Part shown: positions 35,914 through 47,292 of the stretch, in pieces
Layout of the letters: every line of letters begins with the position of its first letter
How positions within the stretch are numbered: position 1 is the stretch's first letter
Source of the DNA: Symbiodinium microadriaticum
Taxonomy: Eukaryota; Sar; Dinophyceae; Suessiales; Symbiodiniaceae
Length of the DNA: 64,000 nt
Direction: 5' to 3'
NCBI GenBank assembly: GCA_001939145.1
Contig: LSRX01000061.1
Coordinates: 318,403-382,402 of the forward strand
The notes under the pieces: generated by a model
Database searches by the model: none
Seen by the model: the letters and a program-made list of their open reading frames with translations, nothing else
What the model was told of the DNA's origin: nothing
Position numbers and translations under genes: made by a program

Positions 35914-38261
35914 CTATAAACCCTAAATCCTAAACCCGACATCCTAGTCCTAATCGGTTGTCTCAGGTGTCGGCTGTGACAAGGAGCGAGGTCCTAAGTC
36001 ATCTCCGGCGTTGGGCCATGCCGTAGCAATCCGATGCCAGGAAGCTTTCCATATCTGGGCATGCCCAAAGCCCAAAAAAAAACCGAAAAGGGTGTAGGCA
36101 CTGTCAGTGCAGGCGGGAGTTTAGAGACTTGGGTTTCCGAGGTTAAGAGGTTTCTGTTTAAGGAACATGGGTCAGGGAAGCTTGAAAGACGTGTTCCACA
36201 TTGGTTGCGGTGAGCCGGTCCTTCGAAATTCCTGCCTCTTCGTGGCCACGAAGTGTAAAGCCCTTCTTCTAGCAGCCGTAGTAGTCGTGAGCAATCCAAT
36301 AATCTGAGTAGCTAGAACAAGGAAGAATCCGGAAATCCCTAATTAAAGTGCCCAGGTGGATCCATGAAATTCTCCGAGACCAGTTCAATGGGAGGTGCTT
36401 TTCCCTGGAGTTTTCGCGAGGGAAAGGGCGACCTCGGATCCTCGTAATCCCTTGGGTGCGCATTTGCAAGCCTTTGTGAAAGCAAGATGGCGGCGGGCCT
36501 GGGAGCCTTGCCTTCGGCTCGCTCGTGGTTCTGGAACCCTCACAAGTTCTAAGCATAACTCCTATACAGCTTTGGCGTCTTCACCCCCCGATGGCAATGT
36601 GCATCCACCAAGATGCAATCTCGTGTCGATTGAACTGACCACTGACTCCGCTTGTAAATCCTGAACCCAGCCCATACCCCCCAAACCTAAACTCTGTTAA
36701 TGTTTCACTCACCAGACCTCGAACCGAGTGTCCAAAAAAATGTGGCGAAACCCATAACCCCCTAAGTCCCTAAACTCTTATATAGCCCTAAGCAAAAAAA
36801 GCTTGTTTTCCCAAAAGTTCATGTCTGCCCGCAGCGCTTGGGAGGTCATTCCTGGACCGCTCTGACTTCTACGACTTTGTCAACATGCACCTGGCCTTGA
36901 GAAGTGGGCGAACTTTCAACCAGAGCCCCTACTCCTAGGAATAGCTAACAGCCATAAATAAGAGGGGGTCGGAAGGTCTACCATTCGTATTCTTCTTGGT
37001 TCCTAAATCTATTTCCACTATGATATACCCGATACCCAATTCTAGATATTAAGGCCCCCATGATTAATCAAGTTGGTAGAGAATTAGTGCGTGGTCCTTG
37101 CTATCATTGGTACCTGCATTCCTTGCCATGTAGGGGCTGAGCGGCTGAGATCTCATCCCTGACCCGCGCACAGCCAGCCCATCCTGTATGCAAGCCCTTT
37201 AACCTGGGACCTGAAAAAAACAAGGGAGATATGCGTGAGTAGAGTGATGAGAAACTCTGCCCCGACCGTTTCTTTACGCCCTAGAGGCACTGCTGTAACT
37301 GGCTGTAGCAAGCCCACAAACGGAAAGCTCACCGAGGTACCGCAACCAACGGTTCACATTCATGCGGAAGATCTTCAGCGAGGCCCTGCAGCTTCATTGG
37401 TCTGAGGGCCACGACTTTGGGCTCCGCAGCCCTCTTTTTTTGTTCGGAGTGGGGTTACGGGCACGGGGGCATACCTTTGGGTAGATAGTCGTGAGGCTGT
37501 GACGCGGGAGGCCGTGCTCATACCCATACCTTCGTCCGGTAAAATCCTAAGCCTTCAACCTTAAACCAAGCCGGCAACCCAAAACCTAGGACGAGGCTGG
37601 AAACCTCTGTGCCAAGAGATCTCAATAGTCGCTAAAAAAACAGAGAGGACGGAGAACGTTTGCCGATCTCAAGCACCACCTGAAGCCCCACGAACTTGTC
37701 GTTTTAAGGTCATACCAGGACCCTCCTCGTACCCTCGAAAAGGGGTATATGGTCCCGAATAGCAAGTGTAAAGAGTCCATTAGGGGTAGATGGAGGGTGT
37801 AAGTCATCGTATGGCCACTCATTATTAATAATTAAACACCCTCCTAATAAACACCGAAACCTCAGAAGTCTCTCATCCCACCAACCACAGCATGGTGGAA
37901 TCTCAACGCCCGAGCGTGTCAATCGCAACAAACAAAAAAATTAACCACCTAGTTTACTTAATCTTAAATCCCAATCTACCCCCCCCCCCCCCCAAAAAAA
38001 GTGCTGCTACTCTACCTACAGATGAGGTGCATCTGAGCCTTAAGCCCAAAGCCCCAGAGCCCAAACCGTGACTCCTGCTAGGTGGATCAAGATCACTCTC
38101 AAAGCGTGTCTCTCCAGGAAGTCGCCCGCGCCTCAAAGAATCCGATCCTTCCGCAGTGTTTCTTCTAAGGAGAAGATTGGTTCTTTTGTGAAACTCCCTA
38201 TCACTGTCTCGTATAGAATCGAAGATGAGTTGGTGAAGAGCGATGAGGTTTCGGCTTTAGT

Positions 38262-38411
38262 GTGCCGCCCCTAAACTCTTGCGTAGATCTCAGGCACACA
38301 CACACACACTTCTTACGGCACGCAGGCACGCAGGCTGTGCCGCCCCTAAACTCTTGCGTAGATCTCAGAAAAAAACACACACACTTCTTACAGCCCTAAT
38401 CCAAACACCGC
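38262..38411 (+). repeat. 75-base tandem near-repeat; one copy carries A7
   Basis: Two copies starting at 38262 and 38337 agree over about 55 bases except at one place. Copy 1 reads GCACACA at 38294-38300 and copy 2 reads AAAAAAA at 38369-38375; the flanks on both sides are identical. So A7 substitutes for seven bases. The lattice phase changes by +15 here, and 75 modulo 60 is 15. Confidence 0.92.
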
Positions 38412-41400
38412 TTAAGCCTCCATCCCTGAGACGTATACCTTATCTGAACCTTCTGGGCCAACATCCCCAAGCTAAATTCACGTTCTCCATCCTCTCAGGA
38501 GAACCTCGACTTCGGGTTGAGTGGGATTCATGAGGCAACTATAAACCAGAAATAGGAGTACAAGCGCAGCTTGTACGAACACTGCTTGCTTTCATGGCAG
38601 TTTCTTGTTCTAGCTATCCCTTTAACAGAAGCATCAGTCGGAATAAGCTCTCTGCTGTTGAGATGTTGACCAAAACGGAATGCCGGAATGCCCGAAGGTT
38701 AAACCCAGGGCTGCAAACAGTAGTGGCGAGGGGGGGGGGGTCTCGCATTGACTGTTTTCGGGAGCCATTCATACTTCGCATGCACACTTACTCAATTGCC
38801 TTAATGGTGATTATATACCTGATGCTTACTACATTCATGCTTTTGTCCAGAGTCCAATTCCGTTAGCAATCCCCTAGCTGTTAAAAAATAAAAAAATCTT
38901 CGATGTGCGGAACGCGCTGCCTTGAGTCGTGGGCGGTGGTTTGCAGCACGGAAGTCTTGTCTGGATGCGTTCATCTTCTATGGGGAAGCAGGCCCGGAGA
39001 GGTACGGAGGCTTTGTTTCGTTATGGGACTTTCTTATTCCTTGAGCTTAGCATTGTGTATCCGACCCGAAAATTCACGGGAACCTGTGGACACTGAAGGT
39101 GCAGCTACTGGGGCGCAGGGGCATCACGCAGGAAGCCCGGGCCGTCGCAGTCACTGAGGAAGACGGAGGGCCATGCCAGGGCTGCTTGCGTAGCGAGAGG
39201 ATCATACCCTTAGCCCCTTTTCTGGGGGTGCCTAGTGTTTTTAGGGCTGGGATCTGCTGTCTAGGAAAGTAGGTACCCGGTAAAAAAGGATACGGTGCGG
39301 CTCTATGGGTAGTCTGGCAAGTCAAGAGGGCCAACAGCCACACTTTGCTGGATGCTTTCGCCCTCACCACGAGATTAATATGCGTTCTGGAAAGGCAGTG
39401 GGAGTCGTCTAGGAGCAGTGCAAACTTCCCTCTTCCACGCTTGTTTCTAAAAAAACTCACTCTATCCCTAACCTGCAAAACCCTTAACCCCTGAAGCCTA
39501 CGGTCCTTAAAAAAATCAAAGTTCGCTGAACTTCGGAGCCCACGGCGTGCGCTGAAAGCCGAGGCCCGTCCTGAGCTGTGTGGAGCGGATCTTCCGGGAA
39601 GTCACAGGCGCCACGCCAGTCATCCTCGGTGGAGCATGTTCCGGGCTAGGCGGCTGAGGTTTAGGGTTTAAGTGCAGTCATGAGAGCTGAACCTCCGTGT
39701 GCTCAGACCTTCAGGCGATTGCTCAATCCTGATGCAAAAACAGGTTTAAAAAAAAGAGGAGCATGTTTAGGGCAAGGGGATGTGGTGTGTGTGTTTCTTG
39801 GTGTGTCTAAAAAAACGCAATTCTATGGTTCGTGGCTTCGTGATTCGTGAGTGCTGGGCTGGGTTGCCAGGATATGTGAGGCCAAAGCACGCTGCAAGAT
39901 GTGCACGATGTTGCTAATGACATGGTTTACATCTAACATGTCTATGCATATGCGGAAATGCATATGACACACAAATCGATAGATACAAAAAAAAATTGAC
40001 TGACTGACTGATTGATTGATTGAAGATAGCTAGCAGCGAGGTAGAAGAAAAAAAATTAGGTAGTGTTAGGTATGTAGGTAGGTGGATACTGTAGGTAGGT
40101 AGATAGTAAAAAAAAAAGTACAGAGGTGTATAGGCACATATAGACGCACTCATGCGCTCGCACTTGTAAAAAAAAACACACACATAAACATACATGCATG
40201 CTGATGCATGCCTATGCTTGTACATACAAAAAAAAGCAGGTACATATATACATATACGTATCTGCATGCATGCATGCATGCATACAGAAAAAAAAACGTA
40301 GATAAACGTGCTTTCAAAAAGCTTGCAGATACGCCTGCACAAGCCCAAAAAAAAATGTAGACATAGGCATAGATGCGATATACTTTTACATATATATCTA
40401 TATGCATGAAAAAAAGCATACATGACCAAATATAACACCCTTCTGGAAACCTTGGGAAACCCATTTATAAAAAAACCCTCATAATTAGAACCCTTCTGTT
40501 TTGGAGCGCGATGGTCTGCTTTTGATGCCGCTGAGGCGAGAGTGGGCTGCGAGATTTGACGTTTGAGGAGCTTGCATCCCAGAGGAGGAAAAAAAGGAGG
40601 GAACTAGCGTGCTTTGGGGCTTGGTGCCTTTGGGGGTCTGCATGGAGAAAAAAAAGGCTTAGGGCGCTTCAGGGCTTAAAGGCCTTCGAATAAGAGTCAG
40701 GGAGTCTTGGTGATTCCTAGTGAATCATGTCCGCTGTAGGGTGTGGAGCTTGGCCTTGTGCAGAAGGCTGCACTCAGGTATCATGATCGTCATGTGTCGA
40801 AGTTTAACGAATGGGGGTCTCAAGACATTCTTTAACTCTGCCCAGGTTCCCAGGCTCCCCCGGGCGTGGCATGCATCGGCAGCATACCAAAAAAAGATAT
40901 TTGCCTTAGCCCACGACCCCTCGACTTCCAGGTCCAGGGCCTCAGGGTTTCGGATGTATTTCAGGTTGGCGTCCTTTACATTTCGCCAGCTCACCCAAAT
41001 TCAATCCGTTGTATTTCGTCGGGGTGCTGCTTGGTTTGGCAGCAGTTTGGCACGGAGCTCGTGCGACTATCGCCGCTACACAGTCCAAGCAGCGTTTGGG
41101 AGATACTTGGACTGTCAAGGTCCTCTCGAGCCACGGCTTTTCTTGCAACCGCATCGACGAGCTATCGGGGTCTGCTGACAGATGCTGCCGGAACAATCCA
41201 ACCGATAGGTACGACGAGAAAGCCCTGTGCATCGCCGCCTACACGGAGCACGGGGAGGCCGACAGTCGCTACTTTGTGGTTGTGGGTGCCTATACCGATG
41301 CAGCGAACATCGGCTCAAGCATGTCAGAGGAGATGCCTGACATTATTCACCTCACTGTGGGGGCATCTTCAAGACAAAGAATCTCAACCTGCCGAGGAGG

Positions 41401-41555
41401 ATCTCGGACAACCGGTGGCGCAAAGAGTAATATCCGGCTGCTCATCAGCAGCAACAGCAAACACGAGGGTTGTGTCACGGAGCAGTCACTGCTTCAAGGC
41501 AAACAGGCCAGCCCCAGCATGAGCATACACCCAAACTCCCCAACCCGAAAAAAAA
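38369..41555 (+). other. A7 lattice, phase 2 (about 18 sites)
   Basis: A7 runs now cover remainders 29-35 modulo 60, for example 38369, 39449, 39509, 39809, 40049, 40169, 40409, 40589, 40889 and 41549. Between 39989 and 40469 nearly every 60-base step is occupied. Confidence 0.95.
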
Positions 41556-41725
41556 CAAGACTAAACTGCACAGCATACCTCAGGTTTGTGAAGATCTACG
41601 ATGTGGTTCAAGCCCGTGCTGGCTTCTCCGAGTATGACCTTGTGAGGCCGGGAGCCCTACATTCCCAAACCCGGCTGTGCCTAGGGCCTCGTTCTCTAGT
41701 ATTCGTGACTCTGTTATGTGGTTGA
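40910..41725 (+). CDS. Longest open frame of the window (exon-like, unrecognised)
   Basis: A frame open for 271 codons from after a TAG at 40907 to TGA at 41723, with no ATG in its first half (the first plausible start is a TTG at 41009). From about 41020 to 41370 third positions are mostly G or C and the residues look like real protein. There is a hydrophobic segment (FVGVLLGLAAVWHGARA) followed by a polar domain with Cys residues, as in a secreted or membrane protein. The last 100 codons are less convincing and include Lys codons from the A7 at 41549. It is probably the first of three exon-like blocks on this strand. No family recognised. Confidence 0.42.
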   Translation, partial: PTTPRLPGPGPQGFGCISGWRPLHFASSPKFNPLYFVGVLLGLAAVWHGARATIAATQSKQRLGDTWTVKVLSSHGFSCNRIDELSGSADRCCRNNPTDRYDEKALCIAAYTEHGEADSRYFVVVGAYTDAANIGSSMSEEMPDIIHLTVGASSRQRISTCRGGSRTTGGAKSNIRLLISSNSKHEGCVTEQSLLQGKQASPSMSIHPNSPTRKKTRLNCTAYLRFVKIYDVVQARAGFSEYDLVRPGALHSQTRLCLGPRSLVFVTLLCG

Positions 41726-41730
41726 ACTGA

Positions 41731-41852
41731 CAACGTCAGTCAGGTGAAGCCGATCAAGTATACACGCTTTTTGCTCCGCTGCGTAGAAACGGCGACATGC
41801 GCAAGTTCGTTCAGATGATGTTGGAGGGCCCTGTAGGGTGCAAACAGAGACG
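41731..41852 (+). CDS. Exon-like block 2 of the 41-42 kb locus
   Basis: A frame opens after TGA at 41728 and gives a protein-like segment (VYTLFAPLRRNGDMRKFVQM, then MLEGPVG) with G/C-rich third positions. GTCAG words at 41736-41743 can serve as acceptors. GT at 41832 (CCCT|GTAGGG) or at 41852 (AGG|GTAAAG) can serve as donor. It lies between the long frame and the EF-hand-like block and uses a different frame from the upstream ORF, as spliced exons may. Confidence 0.38.
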
Positions 41853-41911
41853 AGGGTAAAGGTGCAGAAAGGTGCACTCCGACCCATTGAGTTCCAGAAC
41901 CACATCCTTGA

Positions 41912-42070
41912 CCAACACTGCCCCGCTATAGCGCAGCCTCTCGGAATGCCTGGGTCGAGATCGGCTCCTGGCACAGGCTGAAGAAGGTCTGGAGCCGATA
42001 TGACCGCGATGGCAACCAGCTTCTCTCCGCCGGCAGCCAAGGGGCGTTTAGGGTCATGCTGAGGTTGTAG
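41912..42070 (+). CDS. Exon-like block with EF-hand-like loop
   Basis: A 52-codon frame (no ATG) opens after TGA at 41909 and ends at TAG 42068. It has very strong G/C third-position bias. The segment LKKVWSRYDRDGNQLLSA matches the E-helix and Ca2+-loop plan of an EF-hand. Loop positions 1, 3 and 5 are Asp, Asp and Asn, and position 8 is hydrophobic. Position 6 is Gln instead of Gly, and position 12 is Ser instead of Glu, so Ca2+ binding is doubtful. The end runs into GTTTAGGGT text and is probably intron. With the two blocks upstream it suggests a multi-exon EF-hand-like protein gene. Confidence 0.42.
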   Translation, partial: PTLPRYSAASRNAWVEIGSWHRLKKVWSRYDRDGNQLLSAGSQGAFRVMLRL

Positions 42071-43435
42071 GATGTGTGATCAGTTTGAGGCTTTAGAGCT
42101 CTTGAGTTGAAGGACTTTTGGACGTTATTGCCATGCTCGTCTACGAGCCTCACACTAACTTCATTGAGACCGTGCAGCCCCGGGCGATCTGTTTCGATTT
42201 ACGTCTATCCCATTCTCTCAGGTTCCGGTTGGCGTAATTGAATTGTATTACAGAGACACAGATCCTGTCATAGTTATGTACGAAGAGTCACCTGAACCTC
42301 TGTAGCACTCTGAACGACACACGTAAACTGTAACCCTAAACCCTGAGCTCAGAGCATTTAAGCTGCAAGAGTGTTCTAGCCCTAGCGTAGCCATGGTCGT
42401 CAGCCGTGGGATGTCTTGCACGAGTTCGGATAACAGGTAATCTTCCTGATTGATAGTAGTCCTATATATGCGCTTCTAGTACATCTAGGGCTTACAATAT
42501 AGGCTTCAGTGATGAGGGTTAGGGTTTAGGGTTGTAAGTTTTCGGGGTAATCGCAACCCGCATAGAACTTCTGCATATAGAGGCACCAGTAGCATGCAGT
42601 ATTTGCAACTGGCAGTCGCAGCACTTTCGTCCTTGTCAGCGGCAAGTAGCCCGTCCCGAGCTTTCCAAAGCCACTTGTGAATGCTGAAGCTCGCCGGTTC
42701 CGCAACAGCTTGCTTCCAACGTCGCAGCCCCGCAATAGGCGCTAGGCGCCCAAGCCCTGGACAAGCAAGCGGAGACAATCCAACATGGTGCAGGCAAAGA
42801 ATTATGCTCTTCTATGATTCAAAAATCATTGCAAAAATCCTGGCTCAGCACCCCGCAAATCCTGTTGCAACCGTTTTGCCCCAGGAGGCCCGAAAGAGGC
42901 CCGCCAATGCCTTCACCACCCGTAATCCCGAAGACCACAGCCTAAACCCGAACACTTGAGCCAAAAGCCCCGATCATACTCGCAATGGCCCGGCACCGTG
43001 ACGAGCATAGCTTCAGCTCATGGCAGCAGAGATCAAGCAAGGGCACCCCCGTCAGGTTTGAAGATTCATTCAGGGTATCATTTAGGATCTAAGGATCTGG
43101 AGGCTGGAGGGTTGGCTGATATCCTGACCCAACCAACATAGCATAGTTGTCTACGACATTCCGGCTGAGTAGACATGCATCATCAAAGCAAGCAGCGCTC
43201 TCAGTCCCATGACTCGCACCATGTTCAGTATCAACCTGTCCTTAGACCTATTTGGTTTCTTTAATCTCATTACATGTCCCACATTTCGGGATTTGTGGTT
43301 GGGTGCTAGTACTTGGTATGCACAGCTTGACTCCCAGAAACTAAGGGCTGTCGATTGAGGATCCAGTTCACGATGAGTGCCTCCTTCAGTTCCTGTCGAC
43401 CCTGATTTGTTGGCTGCCAGGTCTTGACTTGTGTC
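42071..43435. other. Intergenic DNA
   Basis: TTTAGGG words at 42513-42534. No A7 lattice sites occur between 41556 and 43497. Frames are short. CTTGAGCCAAAA at 42955-42966 resembles the end of a reverse-complemented dinoflagellate spliced leader but does not continue. Confidence 0.5.
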
Positions 43436-43493
43436 TGTGGGACCGATATATATATATATATATATGTGGGACCGATATATATATATATAATAC
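43436..43493 (+). repeat. 29-base tandem duplication
   Basis: TGTGGGACCGATATATATA and its TA continuation occur at 43436 and 43465, identical over about 25 bases. The A7 lattice shifts by +29 between 41555 and 43498, exactly this offset. Confidence 0.85.
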
Positions 43494-43990
43494 ACACAAA
43501 AAAATAGATATAGATATAGATATATGATATGTATATGTTTCCATATATGCGTGCATGAAAAAAAGCATTCATGTATGTATGTAGGTATGTAATTGTATCA
43601 TATACATATACATTTACAAAAAAATTTACATTTACATTTACACATACATACACGAACACATACACATACAAATACACAAAAAAATACATACACACATATA
43701 CATACATACATACATACATACATACATACATACATACAAAAAAATACATATACATACACGTACACGTATACATATATACATATACATACGTTTACATAAA
43801 AAAATATATATATATATATGAGCATATATATATATATATACACACACACGCAGCCACAAAAAAACGCACACACACACACACACGCGCACACACACACACA
43901 CACGCGCGCGTGTATATAAAAAAAAGATTACATGTATATTCACACGTGCATGTGTATATATGTATATATACATACAGAAAAAAATACATA
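43440..43990 (+). repeat. TA/TACA/CA compound microsatellite studded with A7
   Basis: Blocks of TA, ATACAT, TACA and CA repeats. Nine consecutive lattice positions (43498 to 43978, every 60) are A7. The runs interrupt otherwise regular tetranucleotide repeats. Confidence 0.95.
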
Positions 43991-46860
43991 TGCATACACA
44001 TTATGTATGTGTATGGCTTAACGTTTCTTGTTGTTCATGATGGTCATGGCAGAACTTGGTTTGCCATAAGGTTGGAGTCTGAACCGAAGCCCCTATTAAA
44101 AAAACAACTACTAGTACTATGACAACTATGACTGTGACTCGCTTGCTATTGCGATTGTTGGGCGTTAGGTTCCTCGGCTCTTGGAAGTTAGGGTTGTACT
44201 GAAGAGTTAGACAAACGTGTGTTATAAGTGTTTGAAAAGGGTACTCTAAAGGGTTACCCTAAAGACCAAGGCTGAGCGAGTAGTAGTGTCTACTTGCTGC
44301 TTCAAGTGGAAGCCTGTGGGAATCTCGGTTTCATGGTCAATGCACACTGCTAGCTGCCCAGCCAATGTGCTTTATCGTACTAGGAGCCAGGCTTGTCCCA
44401 GTTGTGAGTGCTGAAAGACCAAAATTGCAAACCTTCAGAGCGTACAGCATTACAGACAGTAGTTGTCCAGTGGACAGGAAGCCTTTGGTTGAGTTCCGGT
44501 CACTGACGAGCGCAGCAGCCTGGCATCATGTGGGAATAGGAAGAGACCCTTAACCTAGACCACAAAAATGGTGGGTTTCCTGCTTATGAGGAGCCTCAGG
44601 TACGGCACGCCTCGCTTCAACTACTTCTTCATGGGTGGGATTTTTTTTTAGGAAGGCTTCCCTGGAGCAGAGTGTGGTCTGCAGTAAATAGTGTTGCAAG
44701 CGCCGATCGACGGTCTTGGCCCTCGGACGAGATGACGTGTAAGACACCTTAAACCTTGAAAAGACGCTTCGTCGGGAAACCCTCACTCCTCAACCCCGAA
44801 GCAAACCCCAAACCCGCAACCCCTAAAAGGAAGGGCGCTGGACCATCCATTTGTCCGTAGCATTCCGAAAACCCCGTAGGTCGTGACAAATGCGCCGAGG
44901 CGCTTCGCCCCCGAGGTTTTCTGCAAGCACAAAACTGGAGGGTCGATCCCCTGCAACAAAGCCGAATAAAACTTCATACAAACCCCAACTCGGAGAGCGT
45001 CACCCAGAAACCATCTTGTGACCTGTAATCGGACCGGCCCTGGTTCTCCCAAACCCCACGAGCCTGAGCCACAACCCGAACTAAGCCCTATTCTGGTTAC
45101 CATAATGGCTATAAAGCAATAATAGGGTTTCCTGATTCTAGCAACTTAAGTTCCTTAACAGTAACCCAGACTAAACCCTATTCTGTACCAGCCCGCTGTA
45201 TGCTTTGCAGCTTTCTCCTCCTGTCGTGCGGCTGCTGCCCGAAAGACCTCGCAGTGTAAACTAAAGTCTCTGGTTCTGAATAGGGAATGGGGGCATGGAT
45301 CCCTATGCTAGTCCCTGAAATACGGTCCCTTACAGTCGTCCCTACAACCCGTTCCCCCATTCCCTACTAAGAACCATGCATGGAGAAACACCCCCTCCCC
45401 CCAACCCTGAATAGCACGGTTTGCACGGACATTCGCGAGGTCTTGCCGGATGTTTTTGCGGGACATGACGAGGTCGCTTGTCATGCCGGGGTTTTAATTG
45501 GGCTAACCAGGGCTTATTGTGGTATGATAAGCTTCAAATTCAATGGGTTTGCATAGGCTCTAGGGGTTGCGGTTTGGGTTTAGGGACTTATAACTAGGGT
45601 GTCCACTGCCATGATCCGAACGTGATTGGCTTCTGTAGAAGATTTTTGCTCGAATTGAGTTCAGGGGTTAGCTGGAGCAGGTTTCTGATTCAAAGAAACA
45701 TCAGCTCATACTTCCTGAATTCTCCGGATTTCAGAGGTGAGATTTCTGGGAGGATCTTCTATGCAGAAGAAGGGATAGGATGCTTTGGTCGTTTTGAGGG
45801 TTTCCGTTTGGGGTTGGGGGGTTGCTTTTTGTTTTGGGTGTTTTCGGCTTTGGATCTATATATGGGCGGGTCTTTGCCAAGCCTCTGCTCACCCCGAAAA
45901 AAAAAAAATTCTGGAGAATAAAGCGTGCACAATATCAATATCAATATATATATAGACAAAAAAACATACATACATACATACATACATACATACATACAAT
46001 GTCCATTAAAATGTATCAAAAAAAATGATATATATATATATATATATACACATAGATATAGACATAGATGTAGATGTAAAAAAATATCAAACATGAAAGC
46101 GAGTGATGAAGTGTCGATCCGAGGTTGATGTCGCTCAAGTTTGATTCTGCAGTTTGGATTCTGTAGATAAGTGTTCAACATGCTGCATTCAGCATTGTGT
46201 ATTGCGCCAGTTGTCATGGTGTAAACAAGCTTGTACCGTTATTGAATTCGGGCTCTGGTGTGCAAAAGCTGTGATTCCCGTTGCCATGTGTACGGTAGGA
46301 GCTGATCCTCACCAGTTGCTCGCGGTTTACAGCTACAAGCTTCAGAGGTTCCGAGACCTGCTTTGCCACGAAACTCATAAAGTGCAGTGTGCAGATCACG
46401 GCCATCATCGTCGGTGCTTCGATTGCTGGCGTTGGCCAGCTGGCTGATTCAGTCCTGGTCGGGTTTGAGGTGGTGGATCTGAGTCTTGCAGGTACTGTCT
46501 GCATTCCGTGAAACTTTGGTCATGATCAGTTTCGGCTAAGCTTGTGGTGGTTTAGATCGCTGAAGGATAACCTACCAAACCAACGACCTTCAACAATCAG
46601 AAAGATGCTCGTGGAAAGAGCAATTCGGAAGCCTTGGTATGTGACAGCCGCGTCGCTGACTACTTCTGGAGGTAATGAAAAAAAGCATGATGTCCTTTAC
46701 GAGGGTGACCATCTTTGATCATCATCATCATTAACATGGCAGTGTTGTCTCTGTGTCACCTACATCATCATACCCCAAGACCTGGCAATCCCATGGTTTT
46801 GATCTGGTTGTTACTGGTGTTGTGGGAACTGCTGTAACAGGAGCTCCAAATAGCATTTGA
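43991..46860. other. Intergenic DNA with hairpin and microsatellites
   Basis: It contains the inverted repeat at 45272-45375, a (TACA)n run with A7 at 45955-45998 and a (TA)n run at 46027-46050. The only frames are short (such as 46154-46447). Confidence 0.5.
45272..45375. repeat. 104-nt hairpin with 22-bp arms
   Basis: Arms 45272-45293 and 45354-45375 pair as GGTTCT, three mismatched bases, then TAGGGAATGGGGG. The loop contains three GTCCCT words at 45311, 45325 and 45338, spaced 14 and 13 bases. Confidence 0.8.
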
Positions 46861-47292
46861 GTGTGCTTCAGGGGTTTTGGTTTGAATAATACTTGTTGGC
46901 GTCTTCACGTTGAGGTACACATGATTGCCACATTAAACTTCATTGGAACATCTCTTGCCAGGGGTACTTCAGCTTTGCAAAAGGTCCAGTGCCATCTCAG
47001 AGCACAAGACGGCCACTATCACCCTAGAAGGCCAAGAGTCAAGCACAGAAATTTGGTGCCCCGAGCCTGTGGGCCCAATAGCCTTCTCTTCGCTTCCAAA
47101 AAAATCCAGGAACCCGCCTTGGCAATGTCTGCGTTTGGGAACATGGTGTGCTATGGCAAGCAGTTCGAGACGGGTGAATGGTTGCTCAAGCAGCGGGTGT
47201 CGGGCTACAATCAAACAGAGTATACTATCCTTAAGAGTTTTTGTTACAACCTCGTGCGGTTTTTGGTTTTTGTGTGCAAAAAAAACGAGTAG
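46861..47292 (+). CDS. 143-codon open frame, possibly PPR-like end
   Basis: The frame starts with GTG and is therefore probably an internal exon. The first 60 codons are unconvincing. The last 60 look like protein: ALAMSAFGNMVCYGKQFET is followed by GEWLLKQRVSGYNQTEYTI, which loosely fits a pentatricopeptide helix pair (G..F..AE.LL..M...G......Y). Its Lys pairs near 47098 and 47278 come from lattice A7 runs, so those residues are not reliable. The PPR reading is weak and rests on one possible repeat. Confidence 0.3.
   Translation: MCFRGFGLNNTCWRLHVEVHMIATLNFIGTSLARGTSALQKVQCHLRAQDGHYHPRRPRVKHRNLVPRACGPNSLLFASKKIQEPALAMSAFGNMVCYGKQFETGEWLLKQRVSGYNQTEYTILKSFCYNLVRFLVFVCKKNE

Larger units (their letters stand above)
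23894..38000 (+). other. A7 lattice, phase 1 (about 56 sites)
   Basis: Runs of seven or more A cover positions whose remainder modulo 60 is 14-20, for example 23894-23900, 24014-24020, 25454-25460, 29774-29780, 31274-31280, 34154-34160 and 37994-38000. Sites cluster in consecutive 60-base steps (31274, 31334, 31394, 31454, 31514, 31574). About a quarter of lattice positions carry A7. Only one run of seven or more A in this interval (27577-27584) is off the lattice. No biological element is known to behave this way. Confidence 0.95.
34090..40909. other. Intergenic DNA with A7 lattice, hairpin and tandem near-repeat
   Basis: No supported gene. It includes repeat A (34328), a long hairpin (34567-34678), TTTAGGG words near 34780 and a C10 tract at 35401. 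A C15 tract at 37979 runs straight into a lattice A7. Also present are the 75-base near-repeat at 38262 and a G11 tract at 38730. A GATT/GTAG simple-sequence stretch at about 39990-40100 is studded with A7. Confidence 0.5.

Noticed and set aside
39914..40438. 174-codon minus-strand Tyr/Phe/Cys-rich frame
   Set aside because: It is a translation of GATT, GTAG and TGCA simple sequence and A7 runs (Phe codons on the minus strand).
42955..42966. CTTGAGCCAAAA, like the reverse complement of the dinoflagellate spliced leader end
   Set aside because: Only 12 bases match and the next bases (GCCCC) do not continue the leader. A chance match cannot be excluded.
43571..44122. 183-codon Tyr/Thr/Ile-rich frame
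   Set aside because: It is a translation of TA/TACA/CA simple sequence interrupted by A7. It has no coding character.
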